Positions 41,910 to 50,095 of a stretch of DNA of 64,000 bases are shown here, piece by piece. The DNA comes from Streptomyces sp. NBC_01296. Lineage in GTDB: Bacteria > Actinomycetota > Actinomycetes > Streptomycetales > Streptomycetaceae. The translations under genes were made by a program, and so were the position numbers. The first letter of the stretch is position 1. Each line of letters opens with the position of its first letter. The DNA is taken from the NCBI RefSeq assembly GCF_035984415.1, contig NZ_CP130720.1:7378001-7442000 (forward strand), given 5' to 3'. A model generated the notes under the pieces. It did no database searches. It was not told the DNA's origin and saw only the letters and a list, made by a program, of their open reading frames with translations.

Positions 41910-43976
41910 ATGGCCGAAAGGGGAGCGAGCCCCGAGGTCGACTGGCCCGCGCAGCCGGACATGAGCCTCGCGCTCAATCGCATGGGCACTTTCGACTGGG
42001 ACCTCGACAGTGGGCAGATGCATCTGGATCCCACCGCCCTCGAGGTCCTCGACCTGCGCCCGGAGGAGTTCAGCGGCACCCCCGAGGGGCTGCGGATGCG
42101 GGTGTCGCCCGGCGAGGAGGTCCGGCTCGACGCCCGGGTGGCACAGGCCCTCAAGGACGGCCGCAGCCACTACGGGGCGTACGTCCGCACCCGCCGCCGT
42201 GACGGCAGGCCGGCCTGGACCCACATCCAGGGCCACATCCTGCGCGACGGGAACGGCCGCCCGTACCGGATCATCGGGATCCTGCGCGACGCGGCCCACG
42301 ACCCCGGCGAGCCCGGCGCAGGCGGGGAGCAGGCGGACGACCGGCGCCGGATGACCGGCGTCGTCGAGCGGACCAGCGCCATCCTGGCCCACGCCCGCAC
42401 CGTCAACGACGTGACCGACGTCCTGAAGGACCCCGAGGCCCTCGGCCACCTCGGCGCGGTCAGCGTGATGCTCGGCATCGTCGACGGCGGCCGCATCCAC
42501 CTCGTCGCGGAGGGGCAGCTCGGCTCGTACGTCCCCGAGATCGAGTACACCCGCATCGACGCACAGTTCCCGATGAGCGAGGCCGTAAGGAACCTGCAGC
42601 CGGTTTTCCTCGGCTCGCGCGAAGAGTTCCAGCACCGCTACCCGGCACTCTGGCCGTACATCGAGCCGCTGTCCGTGCGCAGCGGCGTCTACCTGCCGCT
42701 GATCGCCCAGGGCCGTGCCATCGGCGCGCTCGGGCTGCTCTACCAGCGGGACGGCGATTTCACCGCCGAGGAGCGCAACCTGCTCGTCGCGCTCGGCAGC
42801 GGCATCGCGCAGAGCCTGCAGCGCGCCATCCTCTTCGAGCAGGAGCACGACCTCGCGGAGGGCCTGCAGCGGGCCATGCTGCCGCGCCGGATCCCGGAGG
42901 TGCCGGGCGCGCGGATCGCCGTACGGTACCGGGCCGCCCGGATGGGGCGGGACATCGGCGGCGACTGGTACGACGTGATCCCGCTCGGCGAGGGCCGGGT
43001 CGGGGTGATGATCGGCGATGTGGAGGGGCACGACACGGACGCGGCGGCGGTCATGGGCCAGCTGCGGATCGTCTTGCGGGCCTACGTCGCCGAGGGGCAC
43101 ACGCCCGGCACGGCCATGGCCCGGGCCTCGACCTTCCTGCGGGAGCTCGAGACGGAACGTTTCGCCACCTGTACCTACGCCGAGGTGGACCTGAACACCG
43201 GCATGCTCCAGATGGTCCGCGCCGGCCACCTCGACCCGGTGGTGCGGCGCGGCGACGGCACCTGCCACCGGGTCCAGGTGGCCGGCGGACTCCCACTCGG
43301 GCTGCCGCCGCGCGAGCAGTCCGGAACCGGCTCCGGGTACCCCGTCACCAGCCTCGAACTGCACCCCGGCGACACCCTGCTGCTGTGCACGGACGGCCTG
43401 CTCGAACGGCCGGACGGCGACGCCGAGGCCGGCATCCGCGAGCTCATGGAAGCGGTCCACAGCGGCCCGGTCGACGTCGAGGAGCTCGCCGACGTCCTGT
43501 GCGACCTCGTCGGCGACGCGGGCGTCGGGGACGACATGGCCCTGCTCCTGCTGCGCCGCCGCGGCACCCCCACTCCGCGCGGCGGCGGCCCGCTGCGCCT
43601 GCGGCTCACTGCGGGCGACCCCGAGGGCCCGTCGATGGCCCGCCACCTGATCCGGGCGGCGGTGGCCGCCTGGGGCTCCGCGGAGCGGGCCGACGAGATC
43701 GAACTGGCGGCGGACGAGCTGATGACCAACGTCCTCGTGCACACCGACGGCGGCGGCCACGTCAACGTACGGCTGACCGCGGAAGGCCGGATCCGGATCG
43801 AGGTCGAGGACTCCAGCAGCGCCCTGCCGCACCGGCGCGAGGCGGGCGACTGGGCGGTGTCGGGACGCGGCCTGCTGCTCGTGGACCAGCTCGCGGAGGA
43901 ATGGGGCGTGGAGCCCCGGGGCGGCGGGAAGTGCGTGTGGTGCGAGTTCGTCGTCCCGGAGCACGCGGCGGCGTGA
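41910..43976 (+). CDS. SpoIIE-type PP2C phosphatase with PAS-like, GAF and HATPase domains
   Basis: A 688-residue signalling protein. In order: a PAS-like domain (MGTFDWDLDSGQMHLDPTA to ~130), a GAF domain (~150-310), a SpoIIE PP2C phosphatase (~320-545; acidic metal ligands in GGDWYDVIPL, GDVEGHDTDAA and CTDGLLERPD), and a C-terminal GHKL ATPase (~560-688; N-box ELAADELMTNVLVHTD, GRGLLLVDQL). This combines an anti-anti-sigma phosphatase and an anti-sigma kinase in one chain, typical of Streptomyces partner-switching control. No STAS protein is adjacent, so its target is elsewhere. Confidence 0.93.
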   Translation: MAERGASPEVDWPAQPDMSLALNRMGTFDWDLDSGQMHLDPTALEVLDLRPEEFSGTPEGLRMRVSPGEEVRLDARVAQALKDGRSHYGAYVRTRRRDGRPAWTHIQGHILRDGNGRPYRIIGILRDAAHDPGEPGAGGEQADDRRRMTGVVERTSAILAHARTVNDVTDVLKDPEALGHLGAVSVMLGIVDGGRIHLVAEGQLGSYVPEIEYTRIDAQFPMSEAVRNLQPVFLGSREEFQHRYPALWPYIEPLSVRSGVYLPLIAQGRAIGALGLLYQRDGDFTAEERNLLVALGSGIAQSLQRAILFEQEHDLAEGLQRAMLPRRIPEVPGARIAVRYRAARMGRDIGGDWYDVIPLGEGRVGVMIGDVEGHDTDAAAVMGQLRIVLRAYVAEGHTPGTAMARASTFLRELETERFATCTYAEVDLNTGMLQMVRAGHLDPVVRRGDGTCHRVQVAGGLPLGLPPREQSGTGSGYPVTSLELHPGDTLLLCTDGLLERPDGDAEAGIRELMEAVHSGPVDVEELADVLCDLVGDAGVGDDMALLLLRRRGTPTPRGGGPLRLRLTAGDPEGPSMARHLIRAAVAAWGSAERADEIELAADELMTNVLVHTDGGGHVNVRLTAEGRIRIEVEDSSSALPHRREAGDWAVSGRGLLLVDQLAEEWGVEPRGGGKCVWCEFVVPEHAAA

Positions 43977-44034
43977 GGGATGCCCGGCGGGCTCAGCCCC
44001 GAGGGCTCAGGCCTGCGGACTCAGGCCCGACGGC

Positions 44035-45048
44035 TCAGACGGCCGCGTACGGGCCCTGCTCCGCCTTGGTGGTCTGCAGGGCCGTCAGCCTGCGGACGAA
44101 GACGACGGCGAGGACGGCGGCGCCGACCGTGAACAGGCCGGTGACGATCCCCACGGCGGACGCCGTGCGCAGCGCCTGCGGGGTCTCGGCCCGGTCGTAC
44201 AACCGGCCGAAGACGCGGTCGAGCAGCAGCGAGCCGACCCACAGCGCCCACCAGGCGTTCAGGGCTGCGGCGGAGACCTCGCGGTAGGAGCCGTCGGGCC
44301 CGCGCTGGGTGCTGGCGGCCCAGATCTGCTTCGCGATGCGGAACGGCATGAAGAGGTTGCCGAACGGGATGAACCAGCTGCCGATGGCCCAGCCGCGGGT
44401 CTGCGAGAAGGCGCTGGGGTCGAAGATCTCGCCGTTCACGCGCACGCGGTGGAACCAGATGACGAAGACGACCGCCGTCGCCAGCAGCATCAGGGACTGG
44501 AGTACGCCGGCGACGCCGGTCAGGAGGTCGCCCCGCTCGAGCGTGCTGTCGCCGACCTTCGCCGGGTCCGCGATCAGGCTCTGCATGAGCGAGAAGACGT
44601 ACCCGCTGATGCCCGCCGCGAACAGGTTGACCACGGCCGCGACCGACAGCAGTGCGGTGAGCGCGACCGCCAGGCCGCGCGGCGAGCGCAGTACGTCGGT
44701 GGCGGGGTGGGGCCCCGGGTACGGCAGGCCCGGGTAAGGCCCGGCAGGATGTCCGGGCGGGGACTGCCCGGCGTACGGCAGGCCGGGGTAGGGCTGCGGG
44801 CCGGGGTACGGCTGGGCCGGGTAGGCCTGAGCCGGATATGGCTGCGGCGGTGCATGCTGCGGGTACGGCTGCGCGGCGGGCGGCTGCTGCTCCGGCGATG
44901 GCGACGGCGACAGCGACGGAGCTGCGGTGAGGGCCGGCGCCGGGGCTTCGGTCGGGGCCGGGGCCGGTGACGCGGGCGGGGCTCCGGCCGCGGCCGGGGG
45001 CTTCGACGGGGGCGGAGTCGGCTCGCCCGGCGGCTCGTTGAAGGACAT
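44035..45048 (-). CDS. DUF4328 membrane protein with a Pro/Tyr-rich N-terminus
   Basis: A 337-residue protein. The first ~120 residues are disordered, rich in Pro and YP-AQ/YPG repeats (QPYPGPQPYPGLPYAGQ). The rest has four to five TM helices and the DUF4328 hallmark IWFHRVRVNGEIFDPSAF, then GWAIGSWFIPFGNLFMPFRI, TQ and AWWALWVGSLLLDRV. The family has unknown function and resembles RDD-like membrane proteins. It overlaps four GCTCAG-like repeats at its 3' end (43992-44039). Confidence 0.82.
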   Translation of the reverse strand: MSFNEPPGEPTPPPSKPPAAAGAPPASPAPAPTEAPAPALTAAPSLSPSPSPEQQPPAAQPYPQHAPPQPYPAQAYPAQPYPGPQPYPGLPYAGQSPPGHPAGPYPGLPYPGPHPATDVLRSPRGLAVALTALLSVAAVVNLFAAGISGYVFSLMQSLIADPAKVGDSTLERGDLLTGVAGVLQSLMLLATAVVFVIWFHRVRVNGEIFDPSAFSQTRGWAIGSWFIPFGNLFMPFRIAKQIWAASTQRGPDGSYREVSAAALNAWWALWVGSLLLDRVFGRLYDRAETPQALRTASAVGIVTGLFTVGAAVLAVVFVRRLTALQTTKAEQGPYAAV

Positions 45049-45202
45049 GCGGTGTGTACCCCCCACGGGAACATGTGACGAAGCAGCGGGTGCCCCGCTG
45101 ACCTGCGGCGGGGCACGTCCGAACCATGCCAGCCCCGCATCCGGCCGCCAAATCCTTATCCGGGCCCGGAGTGGGAGCCCGTGCCCCCGTGTGCCCGGGC
45201 GA

Positions 45203-48001
45203 ATGGCTGAAACCGCGGGGCACGAACGGTCGTGCCCGCCCGCGGCGGGCCGAGTGGCCGATCCTGCCTGGGTGCTGAGCCTCCGTCCGCTGCTGCCCGT
45301 CCTGCTCGCCTTGGCCCTGGTCGGCCCCGCCGGGGCAGCCGCCGCCGCGCAGGCCGACGGCATCGAGACCGCCCGTACCGGCCGGCAGATCGCCCCCGGG
45401 ATCCGCCTGGAGTCGTACGACCGGCTGGAGGCCGACCGCTGGCTGCGGATCGACGAGCTCCTCGTCGACCTCGGCGGCCGCGGCGGGGTCCGCGCCGAGT
45501 ACCTGGGCGGCCGGGGACGGGCCACCGTCGCCGAGGCGGCCGCCCGCCATCCCGCAGGGCCCGGGCGGCGCGTGGTCGCCGCCGTGAACGGCGACTTCTT
45601 CGACATCCGCGGTACGGGCGCACCGCTCGGCCCCGGCCTGGGCGGAGGCCGGCTGCTGCACTCCGCGACCCCCGGGCCCGGCGCGGCCCCGGCCGTCGGA
45701 TTCGGCGCCGACGGCATCGGGCGGGTCCTGCGCATCGCACTCGAAGGGAGCGTCACCCTGCCCGGCGGAGCGGTGCGCCCGCTCGCCGGGTACAACGCGG
45801 CCCGGCCGCCCGCCTCGGGCCTCGCCGCGTACACCGCCGACTGGCCGGGTACGGAACTGCCCGCCGTGGGCACCGCCGTGGCGGTCCGGGACGGCCGGGT
45901 CACGGCAGCCGCCCCGCCGGTACGCGGCCCCGCCCGCCGGGCGCGGCCCGCACCCGGCACCACCGTGCTCGCCGCCGCCGGCGGTGCGGCCGCTGCCGAA
46001 CTCGCCGCCCTGCGCCCCGGGGACGCCGTGGCCGTCGCCGCCCGGGCCCACCCGGACGCCGGACCGGTCCCGGTGGCGGCCGTCGGCGGGCGCGAGGCCC
46101 TCGTCGTGGCGGGCGTCCCGCAGGACCACGACGGCAAACCGAACAACACCGCCGCCCCGCGCACGGCCGTCGGGTTCTCGCGCGACGGGCGGCGGCTGCG
46201 GATCCTCACCGTGGACGGCCGCCAGCGGGACAGCGGCGGCCTCACCCTGACCGCGCTGGGCCGCCTGATGCACCGGCTCGGCGCGTACGAGGCCCTGAAC
46301 CTCGACGGCGGCGGCTCCTCGACCCTGCTCGCCGGGCTGAGCGGGGCGACGGCGCTCGCGCTGGAGAACTCCCCGTCGGACGGAGAGTTGCGGCCCGTGT
46401 CCAACGGGCTCGTCCTCACCGTCCCGGCGGGCTCCGGCCGGACCGCCGGCTACCGGGTCGAACCCGTCGGCGGCACCACGCAGGACCTCACCCGGGTCTT
46501 CCCCCGGCTCACCCGGACGCTCACCGCCACCGGGTACGACGCGCTGCTGGGCCCGGCGCCGGGCGCGCCGGTGTGGTCGGCCGAGGGGGCCGGCACGGTC
46601 GACTCCGCCGGGGTGTTCCACGCCGTGCGCCCCGGTCGTGCGACGGCGCACGCCCGGCGCACGACGGCGCACGGTGCGCTCCGGCATGGCGAGCTCCCGC
46701 ACGGCGAGCTCCCGCTCGAGGTCCTCGGCCCGCTGACCCGGATCCGGCCCACGCAGGCCCGGATCGGGCTCGCGGAGCAGGGCGAGAGCGCGGGATTCCG
46801 GCTGACCGGATACGACGCGCAGGGCGCGGCAGCCGTCGTGGAACCCCGGGACGTGGCCCTGGAGTTCGACCGGTCGCGGTGGCGCGTCACCGATGACGGG
46901 CACGCGGGCTTCACTGTCACCGCCCTCGTCCCCCAGGCCACGGGCCGCCTGCGCGCGACGGTGCGGGCGGTCGGGGCCGCCGGCGCGGCCGGAGCGCCCG
47001 GCTCCGGCCCCACCACCGAACTCGCCCTGGGCGCCGGGCTGGTGACGCTCCCCGTCACCGATCTGGCCGATGTTGCCGACTGGACCGGCCCGGGCGCCTC
47101 CGCGACCGAGGGGCATTCCGGTGCGGGGCTCGCCCTGGAGCTGACCGGGGCCGCGGCCCAGGCGAGCGCCGCCCCGCCCCGGCCCCTCCCCGTCCCGGAG
47201 CTCGCCCGTTCGCTCACGCTCTGGGTCGGCGGGGACGGCTCCGGGGCCCGGCCCGCGGTGGAGCTGGCCGCCGCCGACGGGGCCGCCGTGACGGTGCGGG
47301 GGCCCGCCGTGGACTGGACCGGCTGGCGGGAGCTCACCCTGCCGCTCCCGGCCACCGCCGAGCCGCCGTTCAGCGTGACCCGGCTTTCGGCGGTCCGGGG
47401 GACGCGCCCCGGACGGCTGGCCCTCGACACGCTCGGCGCCCGGACCCCGCCCGCGGGGCCCGCCGCGGCGCCCGTGGTCCGGGATCCGATCGTGGCCACC
47501 GAGGCCGGGGTCCGGGCGCGGCCCTGGCGGTTCGCCGTGGAGCCGGCCGGGGGGAGCCGGGCGGGGACCGGGGACGCCGGGGCCGATTTCGTGCTGACCG
47601 GCGCCGACCGCGCGCAGTTCGTGCACCGCGGCGTACGGTTCCTGCCGCTCGACACCACCCGGCGCACCTTGGGCGGCGGCGGTCTGGACCGGATGCGGGC
47701 CCTGCGCGAGGCTCTGGCGGCCGCCGCCCGGGATCCGGCCACGGGCGCGCTGGCCGTCGTACGGGCGGATGCGCCGGACACCGTCGACCGCAAGGAAACG
47801 GCCTTGACGGCGCACCTGCTCGCCGAGTTCCGGCGCACCACCGGGAAGCGCGCCGCCGTGCTCACCCTCGGCGCCCCGGCCTTCGCGGCCGGCCGCTCCG
47901 AGGGCGTGCTGTCCGTCGCGTCCCCGCGCACCGGACGGACCCTGGTGGGCGTGGACGCCTTCGCCCAGGGCGACTGGCTCGCCGTCCGGCAGACCCTCTA
48001 G
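45203..48001 (+). CDS. Secreted phosphodiester glycosidase family (NAGPA-like) protein
   Basis: A ~932-residue exported protein. The hydrophobic signal (LRPLLPVLLALALVGPAGA) lies ~25 residues after ATG 45203; GTG 45254 or 45272 would give a more compact signal peptide and may be the true start. The first ~400 residues form the NAGPA/DUF2233 domain (AAVNGDFFDIRGTGAPLG, QDHDGKPNNTAAPRTAVGF, YEALNLDGGGSSTLL), as in exopolysaccharide and phage-related proteins that cleave GlcNAc-phosphodiesters. Several Ig-like or jelly-roll modules and a C-terminal metallophosphatase-like remnant follow. Substrate and attachment unknown. Confidence 0.82.
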   Translation: MAETAGHERSCPPAAGRVADPAWVLSLRPLLPVLLALALVGPAGAAAAAQADGIETARTGRQIAPGIRLESYDRLEADRWLRIDELLVDLGGRGGVRAEYLGGRGRATVAEAAARHPAGPGRRVVAAVNGDFFDIRGTGAPLGPGLGGGRLLHSATPGPGAAPAVGFGADGIGRVLRIALEGSVTLPGGAVRPLAGYNAARPPASGLAAYTADWPGTELPAVGTAVAVRDGRVTAAAPPVRGPARRARPAPGTTVLAAAGGAAAAELAALRPGDAVAVAARAHPDAGPVPVAAVGGREALVVAGVPQDHDGKPNNTAAPRTAVGFSRDGRRLRILTVDGRQRDSGGLTLTALGRLMHRLGAYEALNLDGGGSSTLLAGLSGATALALENSPSDGELRPVSNGLVLTVPAGSGRTAGYRVEPVGGTTQDLTRVFPRLTRTLTATGYDALLGPAPGAPVWSAEGAGTVDSAGVFHAVRPGRATAHARRTTAHGALRHGELPHGELPLEVLGPLTRIRPTQARIGLAEQGESAGFRLTGYDAQGAAAVVEPRDVALEFDRSRWRVTDDGHAGFTVTALVPQATGRLRATVRAVGAAGAAGAPGSGPTTELALGAGLVTLPVTDLADVADWTGPGASATEGHSGAGLALELTGAAAQASAAPPRPLPVPELARSLTLWVGGDGSGARPAVELAAADGAAVTVRGPAVDWTGWRELTLPLPATAEPPFSVTRLSAVRGTRPGRLALDTLGARTPPAGPAAAPVVRDPIVATEAGVRARPWRFAVEPAGGSRAGTGDAGADFVLTGADRAQFVHRGVRFLPLDTTRRTLGGGGLDRMRALREALAAAARDPATGALAVVRADAPDTVDRKETALTAHLLAEFRRTTGKRAAVLTLGAPAFAAGRSEGVLSVASPRTGRTLVGVDAFAQGDWLAVRQTL

Positions 48002-48272
48002 GGGGTGCCCGCCCTGCCCGGCCCGGCCGCGGGTACAACTCCCGCAGAGGTGCCCGCCGTTGCCCGGGCCGCGATTCGTGCGACGGTCGACCAACCGCTA
48101 AAGTGCCAGGTCACGACCGCACCCCGTTGAATACGGGCCGGTCAGGGCTCTGCCGCGGCCGGTGGCACCTCCACGGCCGGTGTGCCGGTCTCTGCCTGCC
48201 CGGGCCCTGAAGCGGGGGCGATCCGCACGGCGGGGGCAGCCAGGCCCCGGCCGACCGGTCAGGAGGAAATGA
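48002..48272. other. 271-bp leader region upstream of the IMPDH-family gene
   Basis: It contains a TAAAGT -10-like element at 48099-48104 and an ideal RBS (AGGAGG, about 48262-48267) before GTG 48273, implying a leader of ~160 nt. It is G/C-rich with possible stems. I could not recognise a purine, guanidine or other known riboswitch. Confidence 0.4.
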
Positions 48273-49769
48273 GTGGCACAGATCATCGCCGAGGTCTCAC
48301 GGACGTTCAACGAGTTCCTGCTCCTGCCGAACCGGACCCGGACGGACTGCTCGGCCGCGACCGTCGACCTGCGCACGCCCCTGGTCCGGCACATCGCGGG
48401 TGAGGCGCCGGCGATCGAGCTGCAGTCCCCGTTCACGTCCGCGATCATGCAGGCCGTCAGCACCCCCGAGCTCGCCATCGCGCTCGCCCGCAACGGCGGC
48501 CTCAGCTTCCTGCACCACAACCAGTCGATCGAGGACCAGGCGGCCGAGGTCCGCCAGGTGAAGAACTTCAAGGCCGGATTCGTCACCAGCGACACCAACG
48601 TCCGCCCCGACGACAGCCTGGGCCTCTTGGTCGACGTCATGCGCCGCACCGGGCACAGCACCGCCGCCGTCACCCACGACGGGACCGCCACCGGCCGCCT
48701 GCTCGGGCTGGTGACCTCCCGGGACTTCCACCCGCAGCGCCACGACCTGGCCGGACCGGTCAGCGGCCGGATGGCCGCCGTCGCCGACCTGGCCCACGCC
48801 GGGCCCGACGTCACGCTGTCCGAGGCCAACGCGCGCCTGTGGGACGAGCGGCTGGACTGCCTCCCGGTGCTGACCGCCGGGGGGCACCTGCAGCACCTGG
48901 TGTTCCGCTCGGACTACGCGGACAACAAACGGTTCCCGAACCAGCTCGTGGACGCCGCCAAGCGCCTGCGCGTGGGCGCGGGCATCAACACCCACGACTA
49001 CCAGGAGCGCGTCCCGGCCCTGCTGGAGGCGGGCGCGGACGCGCTCTGCTTCGACTCGTCCGACGGCTACAGCGACTGGCAGGCGCAGGCCCTGACCTGG
49101 GTGAAGAAGCACTACCCGGAGGTCCCGGTCGGCGGCGGCAACGTGGTCGACGGCGAAGCGTTCACCTTTCTCGCCGAGGCCGGCGCGGACTTCGTGAAGG
49201 TCGGGGTGGGCGGCGGCTCCATCTGCATCACCCGGGACCAGAAGGGCATCGGCCGCGGCCAGGCCAGCGCCGTGCTCGACGTCGCCGCGGCCCGGGACGC
49301 CTTCCTCGAACGCACCGGGGAGTACGTGCCGATCTGCTCCGACGGCGGGCTGGTGCACGACTACCACGTGGCCCTGGCGCTGGCGATGGGCGCCGACTTC
49401 GTCATGATGGGGCGCTACTTCGCCCGCTTCGACCAGGCTGCGGGCGCGAAGCTGCCCACCCGTGACGGGTTCGTCAAGGAGTACTGGGGCGAGGGCTCGA
49501 ACCGGGCCCGCAACTGGCAGCGCTACGGCCAGGGGGGCCAGGGGCTGCTCTTCGAGGAGGGCGTAGACGGCTACGTCCCCTACGCGGGGGACCTCAATGA
49601 AGGACTCGCGCTGACCGTCGCGAAGCTCAAGACCACGATGGTCTCCTGCGGCTCCCGGACCCTGCCGGAGTTCCAGTCCACGGCCCGGCTGACCCTGGTC
49701 TCCGACCAGAGCTTCCAGGAGAGCCACGCGAACGTCACCTTGCGCGACACCCCGGCGACGGTCTCCTGA
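48273..49769 (+). CDS. IMP dehydrogenase/GMP reductase family protein with CBS domains (atypical active-site loop)
   Basis: A 498-residue TIM-barrel protein starting at GTG 48273. The N-terminal part (SRTFNEFLLLP, LQSPFTSAIMQAVSTPELAI) and the barrel (GADALCFDSSDGYSDWQAQA, VPVGGGNVVDGEAF, SDGGLVHDYHVALALAMGADFVMMGRYFARF) match the IMPDH/GMPR fold, with two CBS motifs at ~95-215. The catalytic-Cys loop reads GGGSICITRDQKGIGRGQ, not the usual GPGSICTTR, and defines a separate subgroup. Whether it oxidises IMP to XMP or reduces GMP to IMP cannot be settled here. A transposase remnant follows directly in the same frame. Confidence 0.85.
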   Translation: MAQIIAEVSRTFNEFLLLPNRTRTDCSAATVDLRTPLVRHIAGEAPAIELQSPFTSAIMQAVSTPELAIALARNGGLSFLHHNQSIEDQAAEVRQVKNFKAGFVTSDTNVRPDDSLGLLVDVMRRTGHSTAAVTHDGTATGRLLGLVTSRDFHPQRHDLAGPVSGRMAAVADLAHAGPDVTLSEANARLWDERLDCLPVLTAGGHLQHLVFRSDYADNKRFPNQLVDAAKRLRVGAGINTHDYQERVPALLEAGADALCFDSSDGYSDWQAQALTWVKKHYPEVPVGGGNVVDGEAFTFLAEAGADFVKVGVGGGSICITRDQKGIGRGQASAVLDVAAARDAFLERTGEYVPICSDGGLVHDYHVALALAMGADFVMMGRYFARFDQAAGAKLPTRDGFVKEYWGEGSNRARNWQRYGQGGQGLLFEEGVDGYVPYAGDLNEGLALTVAKLKTTMVSCGSRTLPEFQSTARLTLVSDQSFQESHANVTLRDTPATVS

Positions 49770-49919
49770 CGCACCGCCGGGCCCGTCCAGGCCGACGCTG
49801 AGGGTGACCTCAACTGGGTCGTCGCCGTCGACGCCACGATCGTCCGGGCTCATCAGCACGCCGCCGGGGCCCGTCAAAAGGGGCCCCGGACGGCGAGCCG
49901 GCCGACGGGACACCCCTAG
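49770..49919 (+). pseudogene. IS5-family transposase remnant (~50 codons)
   Basis: Immediately after the IMPDH stop, in the same frame, the sequence reads VQADAEGDLNWVVAVDATIV followed by RAHQHAAGARQKGP. This is the first catalytic-Asp block (VAVDATIVRAHQHAAGA) of IS5-type DDE transposases. It ends at a TAG (49917-49919) that belongs to the CTAG edge of the adjacent palindromic element. Neither a start codon nor the second Asp/Glu blocks are present, so it is an internal fragment and not an active gene. Confidence 0.8.
49864..49889. terminator. 9-bp GC stem inside the transposase remnant
   Basis: CCGGGGCCC (49864-49872) pairs with GGGCCCCGG (49881-49889) across GTCAAAAG. It could terminate the IMPDH-family transcript, although part of the symmetry derives from transposase codons. 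Confidence 0.4.
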
Positions 49920-50095
49920 GCGGTGTCCGCAAAGTCCTGCCTGGCCCGCGGCGTCTGGTGCCGCGCCTCGCCGCGTTGTCGGGGCGCCCGAGTACGTCCA
50001 GTACACGGGCGCCCCTCCGCCTTGCGATGCACGGCACCAGACGCCGCGGGCGGCGCCCTTCGGGCGCCCGGCAGGACTCTGCGGACACCCCCTAG
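49916..50095. mobile_element. 180-bp palindromic MITE-like element
   Basis: Outer arms of 26 bp (49916-49941 and 50070-50095; 24/26 match) contain GGTGTCCGCA and AGTCCTGCC. Middle arms of 20 bp (49944-49963 and 50032-50051) are perfect, and an inner hairpin (49981-49995 / 50001-50015; 14/15) closes on GTCCA. Only the right half holds an extra small hairpin, GGCGCCC-TTC-GGGCGCC (50052-50068). Both ends are CTAG, which could be a 4-bp target duplication of IS5 type. There is no coding capacity. The right CTAG provides the TAG stop of modBC. Confidence 0.82.

Noticed and set aside
48002..48272. Purine or guanidine riboswitch upstream of the IMPDH-family gene
   Set aside because: The leader is long enough, but none of the conserved riboswitch core sequences I know could be found.
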